From Rhodothermia bacterium (GTDB lineage Bacteria; Bacteroidota; Rhodothermia; Balneolales; Balneolaceae), in contig JAUICM010000004.1 of assembly GCA_030427885.1 (NCBI GenBank), positions 124,001-188,000 of the forward strand: DNA of 64,000 nt. The letters are read 5' to 3'. A program made the position numbers and the translations under genes. Under the pieces are notes generated by a model. It saw nothing but the letters and a program-made list of their open reading frames with translations. It ran no database searches and had not been told where the DNA came from. Below are positions 43,260-50,737 of the stretch, in pieces (position 1 is the stretch's first letter; each line of letters starts with the position of its first letter).

Positions 43260-43343
43260 GTCATCCTGAGGAAACTTCCGAAGGACCTAATCGCAGAAAC
43301 AGCTGGTCCATCGATCAGGTCCTTCGCTATTGCTCAGGATGAC
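43260..43343. repeat. family A repeat, complete copy
   Basis: GTCATCCTGA (43260-43269) and TCAGGATGAC (43334-43343) are exact terminal inverted repeats. The core contains GGAAACTTCCGAAGGACCTA and AGGTCCTTCGC. Bases 43344-43499 have no gene of their own. Confidence 0.85.
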
Positions 43344-43499
43344 TTTTCTTTTTAAGCACAAAGCCCTTCCAGACCTAATAAATATTAACTCATTGTTATT
43401 ATTGGACAATTATAACGGGTAATCAGGAACAAAACTTTAAGAACTGAATTAATAGCCGTAGTTTATACCGAACTAAAATTTCAGTCTAACCAAAGACAA

Positions 43500-43991
43500 G
43501 TGAGTTTAGAATTAGACGTTGCTGCCGACGTTCAGATAATCAAGGCAGACTTAGACAACAAGAAACACGCATTAGATATCGTCAAGATCGTCGATCTGTT
43601 TGCCCGTGATCCTATGGGACAGGATGAGCCTCTGGAAGAGGAAGTAAGGGTGGATATGATCGCAGAGATGAAAAAGATCCCGACTACGATGACCTACATC
43701 GCCTACCATGATGATGAACCGGTCGGTATCGTTACCTGCTTTATTGGGTTTTCAACCTTTACTGCAAGCAAGACCTTCAAGATCCATGATGTGGCCGTTC
43801 ACCCGGATGCACGTGGATTGGGAGTAGGAACCAAGCTGCTTAATAAAGTAAAAGAAGAAGCGGAAGAAATGGGCTGCTCCAAAGTGACCCTCGAAGTACG
43901 TGAGGACAATCCTGCCAAAAGACTCTACGAAAGAGAAGGCTTCGAATACGGCGAACCACGCTGGTGGTATATGACGCATGAACTTAATTAA
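43500..43991 (+). CDS. GNAT-family N-acetyltransferase, paralog 2
   Basis: A 163-residue protein that starts with GTG; no better start exists because the GNAT domain begins at VQIIKADLDN. The acetyl-CoA motif is VHPDARGLGVGTKLL, followed by VTLEVREDNPAKRLYEREGFEYGEPRW. It resembles the gene at 37657 over the full length. The pair flanks the GH2/GH31 genes, 5.4 kb apart and in the same orientation. The acceptor is unknown. Confidence 0.88.
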   Translation: MSLELDVAADVQIIKADLDNKKHALDIVKIVDLFARDPMGQDEPLEEEVRVDMIAEMKKIPTTMTYIAYHDDEPVGIVTCFIGFSTFTASKTFKIHDVAVHPDARGLGVGTKLLNKVKEEAEEMGCSKVTLEVREDNPAKRLYEREGFEYGEPRWWYMTHELN

Positions 43992-44015
43992 TTACCGAAT
44001 ATTGAAAGTGTGAGA

Positions 44016-44961
44016 TAAGTCCCCCTTAGAAGGGGGGCGAATCAGCACTAATGTTCTGTGCTGATTTCGGGGAGGTGGTTATTGGTCATTTATGTTGATC
44101 CGATATTCATCGGGACACGTTCATTCAAATTCACTTTCTCCACAAATATTTCAGAGGTCGGGTTATTGCCCCACGTATTCAATGTTGGCACCAATTTAAA
44201 TAGCAACTAAAAGTCCTTCCTTGAGGGAGGTGTCATTTTGAACAAGTTCAAAAGACGGAAGGTGTTCGATATGCGGGGGCGCTGCTCAAATTCCAACACC
44301 CCTCACAACATCGTTTGAACAACGATGTTGATCTCCCCTCAAGGGGAGACTCTTTTTTTGTTCTCAGAATGACTGTGTAGGCAAACAACGACTGCCGTTA
44401 ATGGTTTACTCGTTCTTTTGTGCTGACCCTGAGCTACCTCAGGGCAGGCTCCAGAACCAAAAGCACCCGACTGAGATAGCTTATGGGCATTAAATCCCTT
44501 GAATGCTATTCCTTCACCTATCCAAGGCCGGTTTTAGTTGTATTTGATCAACTAAAAGTCATCCTGAACTTGATTCAGGATCTTTGTGGAGATCGGCATT
44601 TTAATTGGGTTAAAATCCCGATCAAAGTTATTCTAACGGCTTCTTTACTTTTGGCTTGACCCAAAAGTAACAAATATTTCAGAGTCGGGTTATTCCACCT
44701 TCTATTTAAGGCTGAAAATTGAATATCTATATCCAAAAAAGAGTCCGGAAGAAATGCGGCAGGGATTAGTTGAAGAAAAGAGCTATCCAGAAACTGAAAG
44801 AATATCAACGGACAGATAGAACGACATCTTCATTTCTTACGGCGAGTTTTGGGTACTTTTGCTCGTTCAAAAGTACCAGAAAGAAAATGGAAAACATTTA
44901 TCCGATCAGGTCCTTCGCGTTCGCTCAGGATGACTGTTAATAAGAATTCATAACTCGTCAT
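44016..44961. repeat. gene-free nest of intergenic repeats left of the BlaR array
   Basis: This stretch has no convincing gene. It holds a family-B-like hairpin (44016-44085, with TCAGCAC/GTGCTGA), a full family B copy (44212-44350), family A fragments (44558-44583 and 44901-44934), a family D copy (44644-44692) and the sequence GGTACTTTTGCTCGTTC with its near complement AAAAGTACC (about 44853-44878). Open frames here are translations of repeats. Confidence 0.7.
44212..44350 (+). repeat. family B repeat, full copy (left of the BlaR array)
   Basis: The copy starts GTCCTTCCTTGAGGGAGG. It contains TTTTGAACAAGTTCAAAA and the palindrome CAACATCGTTTGAACAACGA with TGTTG, and ends CTCAAGGGGAGAC. A copy of the same length and orientation lies at 50464-50603 on the other side of the array. 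Confidence 0.85.
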
Positions 44962-45630
44962 TCATTTTACCTTCTCGACCATCTCGCCCATATCGTAGCG
45001 CTCCATAGCGAGGATGTTTCCATCTTTGTCATAAGAAGCCATCAGACCATCGTATTCACCATGGGTGGTTTCATAGGCGTATTCGAATTCGACCTGCTTG
45101 TCAGGGTAATATTTCTTGACTACAGTTACAGAATCAAAGGAAATGTATTCCCAATCAAGGACGGGTTCCATTCCATTATCTGTTCGATAGATGCTTGATA
45201 CTTTAACTCCTGAATCTCCAATCGACCACGAAGTTTCGAAACGAGATATTTGTGAACCATCAGGATCAAAAAGATCAACCTGAACTTCCTGGCCCTCATA
45301 AAAAACATGCTTCCTGTGAAGGATACCGGTTTTACTGTAGTACCAATTTTGCTCTCCCGTATAAGAGATTCCATCCGGGCCATAGTAAATACTATTAGCG
45401 GAGTTATAGGGAAGATTATCATGGATCTTCTTTGAAATAAGCTCAATATCAGAATAGATTGCATCTTCAGGGACAGGCTCTTCAGTGCAAAAGGTGAGAG
45501 TCAGAAAGATCAACACGGGCAGGGTCACAAAACTTACCATAGCAGATCTGATTCGGGAGCTATTTCGTCCCATCATCAGGAATCTCTTCTTAGTAAGCTT
45601 AAAATCCAGATCACTGGTCAGATGTATCAT
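44962..45630 (-). CDS. BlaR1-tail paralog 4: membrane segment plus YwqK/MORN-like domain
   Basis: A 222-residue protein. It starts MIHLTSDLDFKLTKKRFLMM, which aligns with residues 277-292 of the BlaR1 protein at 48167. A single membrane helix ending LTFCTE follows, then a YwqK/MORN-like domain of about 170 residues with Y/F-rich, DG-containing repeat units (ISYTGEQNWYYSKTGILHRK, MASYDKDGNILAMERYD). Cys after the helix is conserved in all five tails. The start overlaps the upstream gene by four bases. It cannot be a protease; a sensor or decoy role is possible. Confidence 0.8.
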   Translation of the reverse strand: MIHLTSDLDFKLTKKRFLMMGRNSSRIRSAMVSFVTLPVLIFLTLTFCTEEPVPEDAIYSDIELISKKIHDNLPYNSANSIYYGPDGISYTGEQNWYYSKTGILHRKHVFYEGQEVQVDLFDPDGSQISRFETSWSIGDSGVKVSSIYRTDNGMEPVLDWEYISFDSVTVVKKYYPDKQVEFEYAYETTHGEYDGLMASYDKDGNILAMERYDMGEMVEKVK

Positions 45631-46520
45631 CCTTCTTCCCCGTTGTTAATTTCTTCAACAATCTCACCGTTAACTTTGTGTTCATACCGGACGATGTTGC
45701 CCGTTTCGTCCCATTCAGTCGTTTTAGTCTCAATGGTTCCAGAAGGGTATCTTGTTATGGTTGAATGGAACTGAAGGTCACCGTTCTCAAAGTACCCGTT
45801 GTGGATATTACTAGAGGTATCTTTACCACTAAAGTAGCTAAATTCGTATGTCAAAACTTCGGCATCATTTACGATATCGTATACTTTAGTCTCTGAAAAA
45901 TGGGGCTTTGGGTAGGTATAAACAAACTTCTGTACCAGAGTGCCATCTGAGGAAAAGGTATGTCTCGCTTTCGGGGAGCCTAGCTCAGCAAACTTCTCTT
46001 CTGGTCCTGTATAAGTATGTATGGTTCTTCGTACTAAACTATCCTCGGAGTTAAAGTACAAGGTCTCTAATGCCCGCCCGATTTTAGCATATCCCTCATC
46101 AAAATCCGTACTTGCATAAAAGGTTTTCGTGGATAGAGACCCAGTTGAATCGAAGGTAGAGCTCTCAAGCAGGTAGCCATTTTTCACAATATGTTCGAAT
46201 TTGATCAGGTTGGTTTGCCAATCAAACGTTTTTGACGTGCCTGTATAGACTTCTCGTTCCCCGTTAACTTCCGAATAGATCAGCTGATCCGATCCCTTCC
46301 TGTATAAAGGAGGCTTCATATTGCTAAACATAAGCCGGTACTCCGGAAACCAGTAGTCGTTTGAGTCCGTTTTTGTACAGAAGACAAAAGTAGTGATCAA
46401 AAGAGCGGGTAGCAGAACAGATAAAGCCAGACGCACCCTTGTTCTTGAGAACCTTCTCCCCATCATCACAAATCTCTTCTTAGTAAGCTTGAAATCCAGA
46501 TCGCTTGTGAGTTTTATCAT
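45627..46520 (-). CDS. BlaR1-tail paralog 3
   Basis: About 297 residues from the ATG at 46520, with AGGA nine bases upstream; a GTG at 46526 is also in frame. The N-terminus MIKLTSDLDFKLTKKRFVMM is almost identical to that of paralog 4. After the helix ending FVFCTK come about 240 residues of beta-repeat units (ESTFDSTGSLSTKTFYA, TFSSDGTLVQKFVYTYP, TTEWDETGNIVRYEH). The C-terminus GEIVEEI matches the GELIEKI ending of the other tails. It is the third tail of the array. Confidence 0.8.
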   Translation of the reverse strand: MIKLTSDLDFKLTKKRFVMMGRRFSRTRVRLALSVLLPALLITTFVFCTKTDSNDYWFPEYRLMFSNMKPPLYRKGSDQLIYSEVNGEREVYTGTSKTFDWQTNLIKFEHIVKNGYLLESSTFDSTGSLSTKTFYASTDFDEGYAKIGRALETLYFNSEDSLVRRTIHTYTGPEEKFAELGSPKARHTFSSDGTLVQKFVYTYPKPHFSETKVYDIVNDAEVLTYEFSYFSGKDTSSNIHNGYFENGDLQFHSTITRYPSGTIETKTTEWDETGNIVRYEHKVNGEIVEEINNGEEG

Positions 46521-46525
46521 GATCA

Positions 46526-47467
46526 CTAATCCTGATTATTTGCTAATAGTTTCTCAGGTTCTGGTGGAAGAGGCGGGGCTGGTTTTAAGTTCTCATTATC
46601 AAGGTCTTTGCTGAGATTGTTAATGATAATATTCAGCATGAATAGCTGATCATAGAGTTTAGAAAGATCTTCCTGAGAAACGTGCTGTTTGCCTTTCTCT
46701 AAATATTCAGATGTGAGCTCGATATATTTCTGAGTGGCATTTTTATGTTGTTCTTCCAGATAGGCGTTAGCCTGGCGCAGGGTGTTAACATTCTCAGGAA
46801 GAGCAGTCGACATCGAGAAATTTCTATCATAAGGACTCCCGTCTTTAGCATAGCGCTGTGATTGGATATCAAACACAAGAATGCCACTTGGATTAATAGT
46901 TCCAACTCCTTCAAACTTCAGAGTTCCGTCATCGTAATACTGGCGTTTTGATACCAGACTATCAGGGTGATACTCTGATTCTGAACTTAATACCCCTCTT
47001 ATACTGGTGCTTTTGGAAATCAGGGAACCATTTTCATATTTACGTTCAATTTTTTGAAGTTCCGAGCCATCATCATCAAAGCTTATCTCAGTAGTTTTTA
47101 GTCCATTTTCAAACTCGATGGTTTTATCCAGCTGATCATTCCTGGTTAAATAGATCGATTGAGTGCCTGTAAAGGGTTTTCCGTTCGAGGAGTAATACCG
47201 GTTTGTCCGGGAATCATTTTGGCTAAATGCCAGAGGGATGTCGGCATAACGGCCATCATCATAACTGATCCGCAGCTTAGGGTTGGCATCAATTTCAGAG
47301 ATGTCGTCTTTTTTGAATTCTGTGCAGAACATGAAAACGCTGGTTGCCAGTATGGGAAGTAAAAGCAGAGCAGTCCTTGTTGTCCTTTTTCGGGAGTGCT
47401 TTTTTCTCATCATGCCAAAGCGTTTTTTGGCGAGTTTAAAATCCAGATCACTTGTAAGTTTGATCAT
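46526..47467 (-). CDS. BlaR1-tail paralog 2, with coiled C-terminal extension
   Basis: A 313-residue protein: the same start (MIKLTSDLDFKLAKKRFGMM), a membrane helix ending VFMFCTE and MORN-like units (YSSNGKPFTGTQSIYLT, QYYDDGTLKFEGVG). From about residue 220 it differs from the others, with helices and coiled-coil segments (NAYLEEQHKNATQKYIELTS) and a proline-rich end (APPLPPEPEKL). The extension suggests a distinct periplasmic partner. It lies 11 bases after paralog 1. Confidence 0.8.
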   Translation of the reverse strand: MIKLTSDLDFKLAKKRFGMMRKKHSRKRTTRTALLLLPILATSVFMFCTEFKKDDISEIDANPKLRISYDDGRYADIPLAFSQNDSRTNRYYSSNGKPFTGTQSIYLTRNDQLDKTIEFENGLKTTEISFDDDGSELQKIERKYENGSLISKSTSIRGVLSSESEYHPDSLVSKRQYYDDGTLKFEGVGTINPSGILVFDIQSQRYAKDGSPYDRNFSMSTALPENVNTLRQANAYLEEQHKNATQKYIELTSEYLEKGKQHVSQEDLSKLYDQLFMLNIIINNLSKDLDNENLKPAPPLPPEPEKLLANNQD

Positions 47468-47478
47468 AACTTTCTCTC

Positions 47479-48156
47479 CTATTTAATCTTCTCGATAAGT
47501 TCACCGTCTTTGTATAACTCCTGCTGTAGAACGTCTCCGTTCTCTGCATACATAGTCATCATGCCCTGATATTTTCGATTGGAATCCGTGGCCATTTCAA
47601 ATTTTAGCTGGCCGTTTGGATACCATTCTTTCATGGAGCCATCTCCTCGTCCTGGAACTAATATTGAACCCACTGACTCCTTGATCAGCGTATTGTTCTC
47701 ATCATATAATCGGTATCCGGAAGAAAAACCCTGATCATAAGTAAATTCGGTTCGGGTTTTCTGTGCTCCGGTTGAATCAAATCGGGTAGTAGAAACAAAC
47801 AGGCCTTCTTCATATATGGTTTCATGAAGAAGTTTATCGTCTTTTTTACGATAAGTTCGAAGAGTATCATTCACCAAACCGCCATCCCGGGTGTAATATT
47901 CGAGGGCATTTCCTTTGCTGGGAATAGCAGGGTAATAACCTATTTCCAAATTATAGTACACATTCTCATTCTCTCGGGTAGACAGGAAAAAGTAGTCACT
48001 TGAACTACGATCAGTGCAAAAGACCAAAGAAGTGATTCCGACCAGAGGCAAAAGAACAATCCGGGCTATGTTAGTACGAATCCTTGATGAGTTCCTGCTC
48101 ATCATTTTCAGGCGTTTCTTAGTAAGGGAATAATCGAGGCTACTGGTTAAATTCAT
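47479..48156 (-). CDS. BlaR1-tail paralog 1
   Basis: About 225 residues from the ATG at 48156 (MNLTSSLDYSLTKKRLKMM), chosen because it aligns with the other tails and has AGAGA upstream. A longer open frame to 48237 overlaps BlaR1. A membrane helix ends LVFCTD, then come YwqK units (LRTYRKKDDKLLHETIYEEG, WYPNGQLKFEMATDSNRKYQ) and the ending YKDGELIEKIK. It is the closest of the four to the BlaR1 C-terminus, so it was probably the first or latest duplicate. It starts about ten bases after the BlaR1 stop. Confidence 0.82.
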   Translation of the reverse strand: MNLTSSLDYSLTKKRLKMMSRNSSRIRTNIARIVLLPLVGITSLVFCTDRSSSDYFFLSTRENENVYYNLEIGYYPAIPSKGNALEYYTRDGGLVNDTLRTYRKKDDKLLHETIYEEGLFVSTTRFDSTGAQKTRTEFTYDQGFSSGYRLYDENNTLIKESVGSILVPGRGDGSMKEWYPNGQLKFEMATDSNRKYQGMMTMYAENGDVLQQELYKDGELIEKIK

Positions 48157-48166
48157 ATTAATCTCT

Positions 48167-49663
48167 CTATTTAATTTTCTTGATGAGCTCACCGTTTTCG
48201 TATAGCTCTTGTTTAGAGATTCCCCCCTGAGGGTCATATAAGGTTATCAGTCCCTGATAATCCTTCTCAGAGTTTAATGGAATCTCGAATTTCAGCTGCC
48301 CGTTTGGATACCATTGTCTCCATATTTTCAGCCCATCCTCGGTCAAAGACCCTGAAGTACGTTCATCAATGAGAACTTCATCCGAATTAAAAAACCGGGT
48401 AGCTACCCAATCATGATCTATATATTCAGTCTCAGTAATGCCTTTTTCTCCGAGAAAATCATTCATCCCATAAAATGAAGAGCTAACCATATATCCATTT
48501 TCATAATGCTCGGTGGTCAGAAGGGAATCTGTTTGTTTGTCGTACCTTTTAACAACACCGGAAAAAAGTTTGCCATTGTTATCGTAATAGAGTTTTGAGC
48601 CAAATGTACGATTGCCATTCTCTGGATGGGTGAGTTTATAATAAAGCGCAGTGTCCGAATCACCACCGTTGGCTCTGATGAATCCTTCGGGCGCTATATC
48701 GGAACAAAAGCTAAAAGCCAGGATTGCGATAAAAGGAACCATAAGTAGTCGCATAATTCCGGAGCGTATCTTATTGCCAACTTTAGTCATCATCGAAAAC
48801 CGTTTCTTAGTCAGTCCATAATTCAAACTGCTGGTAACGGCTTCTTCCTGAGTTCTCCCTGCTACAGAAAGAAGGAGCTTCTGATAATCCTTGACATCGG
48901 TGCCGGAGCTAAGTGCAAATTCGTCGGCCAGAAACTCATGGTTCAACTGAATGGATCGTTTGAAGATGTACAACAAAGGGTTAAACCAGAACAAAGCTTT
49001 GAGGAATTCAAGGAACAACACATCCCAGGAATGACGTTGCTGAACATGAGCCAGTTCATGATCAAGGATCTCGGGAGTGATCTTGCCGGCCTCGTAATCG
49101 TCTTTATTGAGGAATACATATCGCAGAAAACTGTGCGGTACGATCTTCTCATCCAGCAATACCAGTTTCGATTTCCTGAACAGAACGATCTGGTTACCTT
49201 TTGGTTTGCGGATCAGATTTAAAATTCCCCCGAAAAGCCTGATGACTAACACAGCCGTTACAATTCCATATATACTCCATAACACTGTTTTGAGAGGAAA
49301 AGGGGCAGAGGCCTCCGATGCTGTTGTTGCAGGCTGGATCTGAGTTTCAGAATCAGTAATAGTTTTCTGTCCGGAAGTATCCACATTATTTACCGGAGGG
49401 GCCGTGATCTTGTCTATGGAACCTTCTATAAATTCTGCAGGAGCTTTTACCAACGGCTCTACTGTTGGAATAGGGACATTTCCCTGTGAGGAAAACATAC
49501 CATCTAACTCAAATGTGATTAGGGGTCCGGTTAACCCAAAGACCAAGGCGAAGATCAGAAACGCACGATTAAAGCGGTGCATTTTCTCATTTTCCAGGAT
49601 CAGCTTGTAGATCAGGAAAAGTACTCCCAGCAAAAGAATAGATTTAATGAAATAGGCGATCAT
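48167..49663 (-). CDS. BlaR1-type M56 sensor protease with YwqK/MORN-like C-terminus
   Basis: A 498-residue protein. N-terminal membrane helices are followed by a peptidase M56 domain with the zinc motif HELAH (202-206) and NHE (241-243). The M56 end reads TSSLNYGLTKKRFSMM (277-292), then comes a helix to Cys320, and a YwqK/MORN-like extracytoplasmic domain (about 325-498: LYYDNNGKLFSGVVKRY, WYPNGQLKFEIPLNSEKDYQG). The usual penicillin-binding sensor domain of BlaR1 is absent. It is predicted to cleave the BlaI partner on a signal. It overlaps blaI by four bases. Confidence 0.88.
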   Translation of the reverse strand: MIAYFIKSILLLGVLFLIYKLILENEKMHRFNRAFLIFALVFGLTGPLITFELDGMFSSQGNVPIPTVEPLVKAPAEFIEGSIDKITAPPVNNVDTSGQKTITDSETQIQPATTASEASAPFPLKTVLWSIYGIVTAVLVIRLFGGILNLIRKPKGNQIVLFRKSKLVLLDEKIVPHSFLRYVFLNKDDYEAGKITPEILDHELAHVQQRHSWDVLFLEFLKALFWFNPLLYIFKRSIQLNHEFLADEFALSSGTDVKDYQKLLLSVAGRTQEEAVTSSLNYGLTKKRFSMMTKVGNKIRSGIMRLLMVPFIAILAFSFCSDIAPEGFIRANGGDSDTALYYKLTHPENGNRTFGSKLYYDNNGKLFSGVVKRYDKQTDSLLTTEHYENGYMVSSSFYGMNDFLGEKGITETEYIDHDWVATRFFNSDEVLIDERTSGSLTEDGLKIWRQWYPNGQLKFEIPLNSEKDYQGLITLYDPQGGISKQELYENGELIKKIK

Positions 49664-50031
49664 TGGTTCTTCCTCTCTATTTCTTTTTCAACGATGGATT
49701 TCAACTCCTCCAGTTCTTTGGAAGAGAGATTGGTTTCGGCGGTAAAAAAGGAAGCAAATTGCGCCGCTGAGTTATTAAAGAACTTTTTGATCAGTCCGTT
49801 TACATGCTTCGAGAAATAATCCGATTTCTTAACCAGCGGGAAATACTCTCTTGACCGGCCCCGCTGGTTATAATCGATAAATCCTTTTTCATGCATCCGC
49901 TTCAATAAAGTGGCAACCGTGGTGGGCGCTGGCTTTGGGTCGGGATACATTTCAAGCAAATCACTCATGTAGGCTTTTTCAAGCTTCCAGAGATATTGCA
50001 TCAGTTCTTCTTCTGTTTGTGATAGCTGCAT
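49660..50031 (-). CDS. blaI: BlaI/MecI/CopY-family repressor
   Basis: A 123-residue winged-helix protein: QLSQTEEELMQYLWKLEKAYMSDLLEMYPD and APTTVATLLKRMHEKGFIDYNQRGRSREYFPLV (recognition helix and wing), then a dimerisation helix. It is the DNA-binding partner of the M56 protein, inactivated by proteolysis in this family. It has twin operator-like palindromes within 40 bases of its ATG (50033-50068), lying on its own promoter, so autorepression is very likely. It leads the whole array. Confidence 0.93.
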   Translation of the reverse strand: MQLSQTEEELMQYLWKLEKAYMSDLLEMYPDPKPAPTTVATLLKRMHEKGFIDYNQRGRSREYFPLVKKSDYFSKHVNGLIKKFFNNSAAQFASFFTAETNLSSKELEELKSIVEKEIERKNQ

Positions 50032-50032
50032 T

Positions 50033-50068
50033 TTCTACAATCTTAGAATTATTTCTACAAATGTAGAA
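50033..50068 (-). promoter_or_regulatory. two BlaI-type operators in the blaI leader
   Basis: TTCTACAAATGTAGAA (50053-50068) is a perfect palindrome with the TACA-nn-TGTA core known for BlaI/MecI operators. An imperfect copy TTCTACAATCTTAGAA lies at 50033-50048. The centres are 20 bp apart, two helical turns, which suits cooperative binding of two dimers. The first copy covers the -7 box and the second lies between the start site and the ATG. Confidence 0.8.
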
Positions 50069-50088
50069 TAAAAAATTATAAATGCAAA
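50058..50088 (-). promoter_or_regulatory. Bacteroidota-type promoter of the blaI array
   Basis: On the minus strand TTTG (50085-50088) is followed by 19 nt and TACATTTG (50058-50065), an exact fit to the -33/-7 consensus of the phylum. It would give a transcript starting about 20 nt before the BlaI ATG. The -7 box lies inside the distal operator. Confidence 0.75.
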
Positions 50089-50157
50089 CAAAAGAGATAA
50101 TTAGGAATAAAGAGTGACGAATGCCGATCTACGAATAGAGAGATTAGTCTGTATAAA

Positions 50158-50656
50158 GTCATCCTGATCCGCCAACTGGCGGAGAAGGATCTTGTTGATG
50201 TGGGGCTTCAAAGTTAGAGATATCAAGATAATTAATTAACGGCCTCTCGTCGATAAGGTCCTTCTCTTTCGCTCAGGATGACTCTGAAATGAAAGAGTTC
50301 TCCCCCTTGTTAAGGGGCAGACAGAGGAGGTCTGAAGATATTACTGATGTGGAGTTTCGGATAAACCTTACTTTTGGCTTGACCCAAAAATAACAAATAT
50401 TTCAGAGGTCGGGTTATTCTTACATCTATCGGATCAGGATGACTTTAATTTTAAGGCGAAAAAAGTCCTCCCTTGAGGGAGGTGTCATTTTGAACATGTT
50501 CAAAAGACGGAGGGTGTTCGAAAGGGCAGTGGCCTTTATTTAATCGCAACACCCCTCACAACATCGTTTGGACAACGATGTTGATCTCCCCTCAAGGGGA
50601 GACTTTATTAAATTCCAATACGGAGTGAATTTTTGGGTACTTTTGCTCAGGATGAC
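50158..50656. repeat. gene-free nest of intergenic repeats right of the BlaR array
   Basis: It holds a long family A copy (50158-50282, with the palindrome TCCGCCAACTGGCGGA variant), a family D copy (50370-50419), a family A end (50434-50443), a full family B copy (50464-50603) and a GGGTACTTTTGCTCAGGATG fragment (50635-50654). The open frames here are repeat translations. Bases 50657-50737 are unassigned. Confidence 0.7.
50464..50603 (+). repeat. family B repeat, full copy (right of the BlaR array)
   Basis: Same orientation and length as the copy at 44212-44350. It has the perfect palindrome TTTTGAACATGTTCAAAA and the hairpin CAACATCGTTTGGACAACGA plus TGTTG, ending CTCAAGGGGAGAC. Confidence 0.85.
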
Positions 50657-50737
50657 TTTAGATTTGAACGCGAAAAGATCATCACTTGTGACCTGTCTGC
50701 CAACTGGTGGCTCAGGATGAATGGAAAGGTAGTCACT

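Noticed and set aside
43170-43355. A 61-residue open frame on the plus strand
   Set aside because: It translates family B and A repeat sequence (GGGWVHRGTD, KRRLLL) and has no ribosome-binding site.
44575-44808. A 77-residue open frame in the repeat block
   Set aside because: It is assembled from repeats A and D and has no homologous companion or ribosome-binding site.
44962-48156. The four tail genes as antitoxins of the YwqK toxin-antitoxin type
   Set aside because: No toxin partner gene is adjacent, and each has a membrane helix and M56-derived start, which fits a sensor array better.
48157-48237. Upstream extension of BlaR1-tail paralog 1
   Set aside because: The extension overlaps the BlaR1 C-terminus and does not align with the other tails, which all start at the LTS linker.
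44016-50656. The repeated elements as a CRISPR array
   Set aside because: Copies are irregularly spaced, have different lengths, are internally palindromic and have no cas genes nearby.
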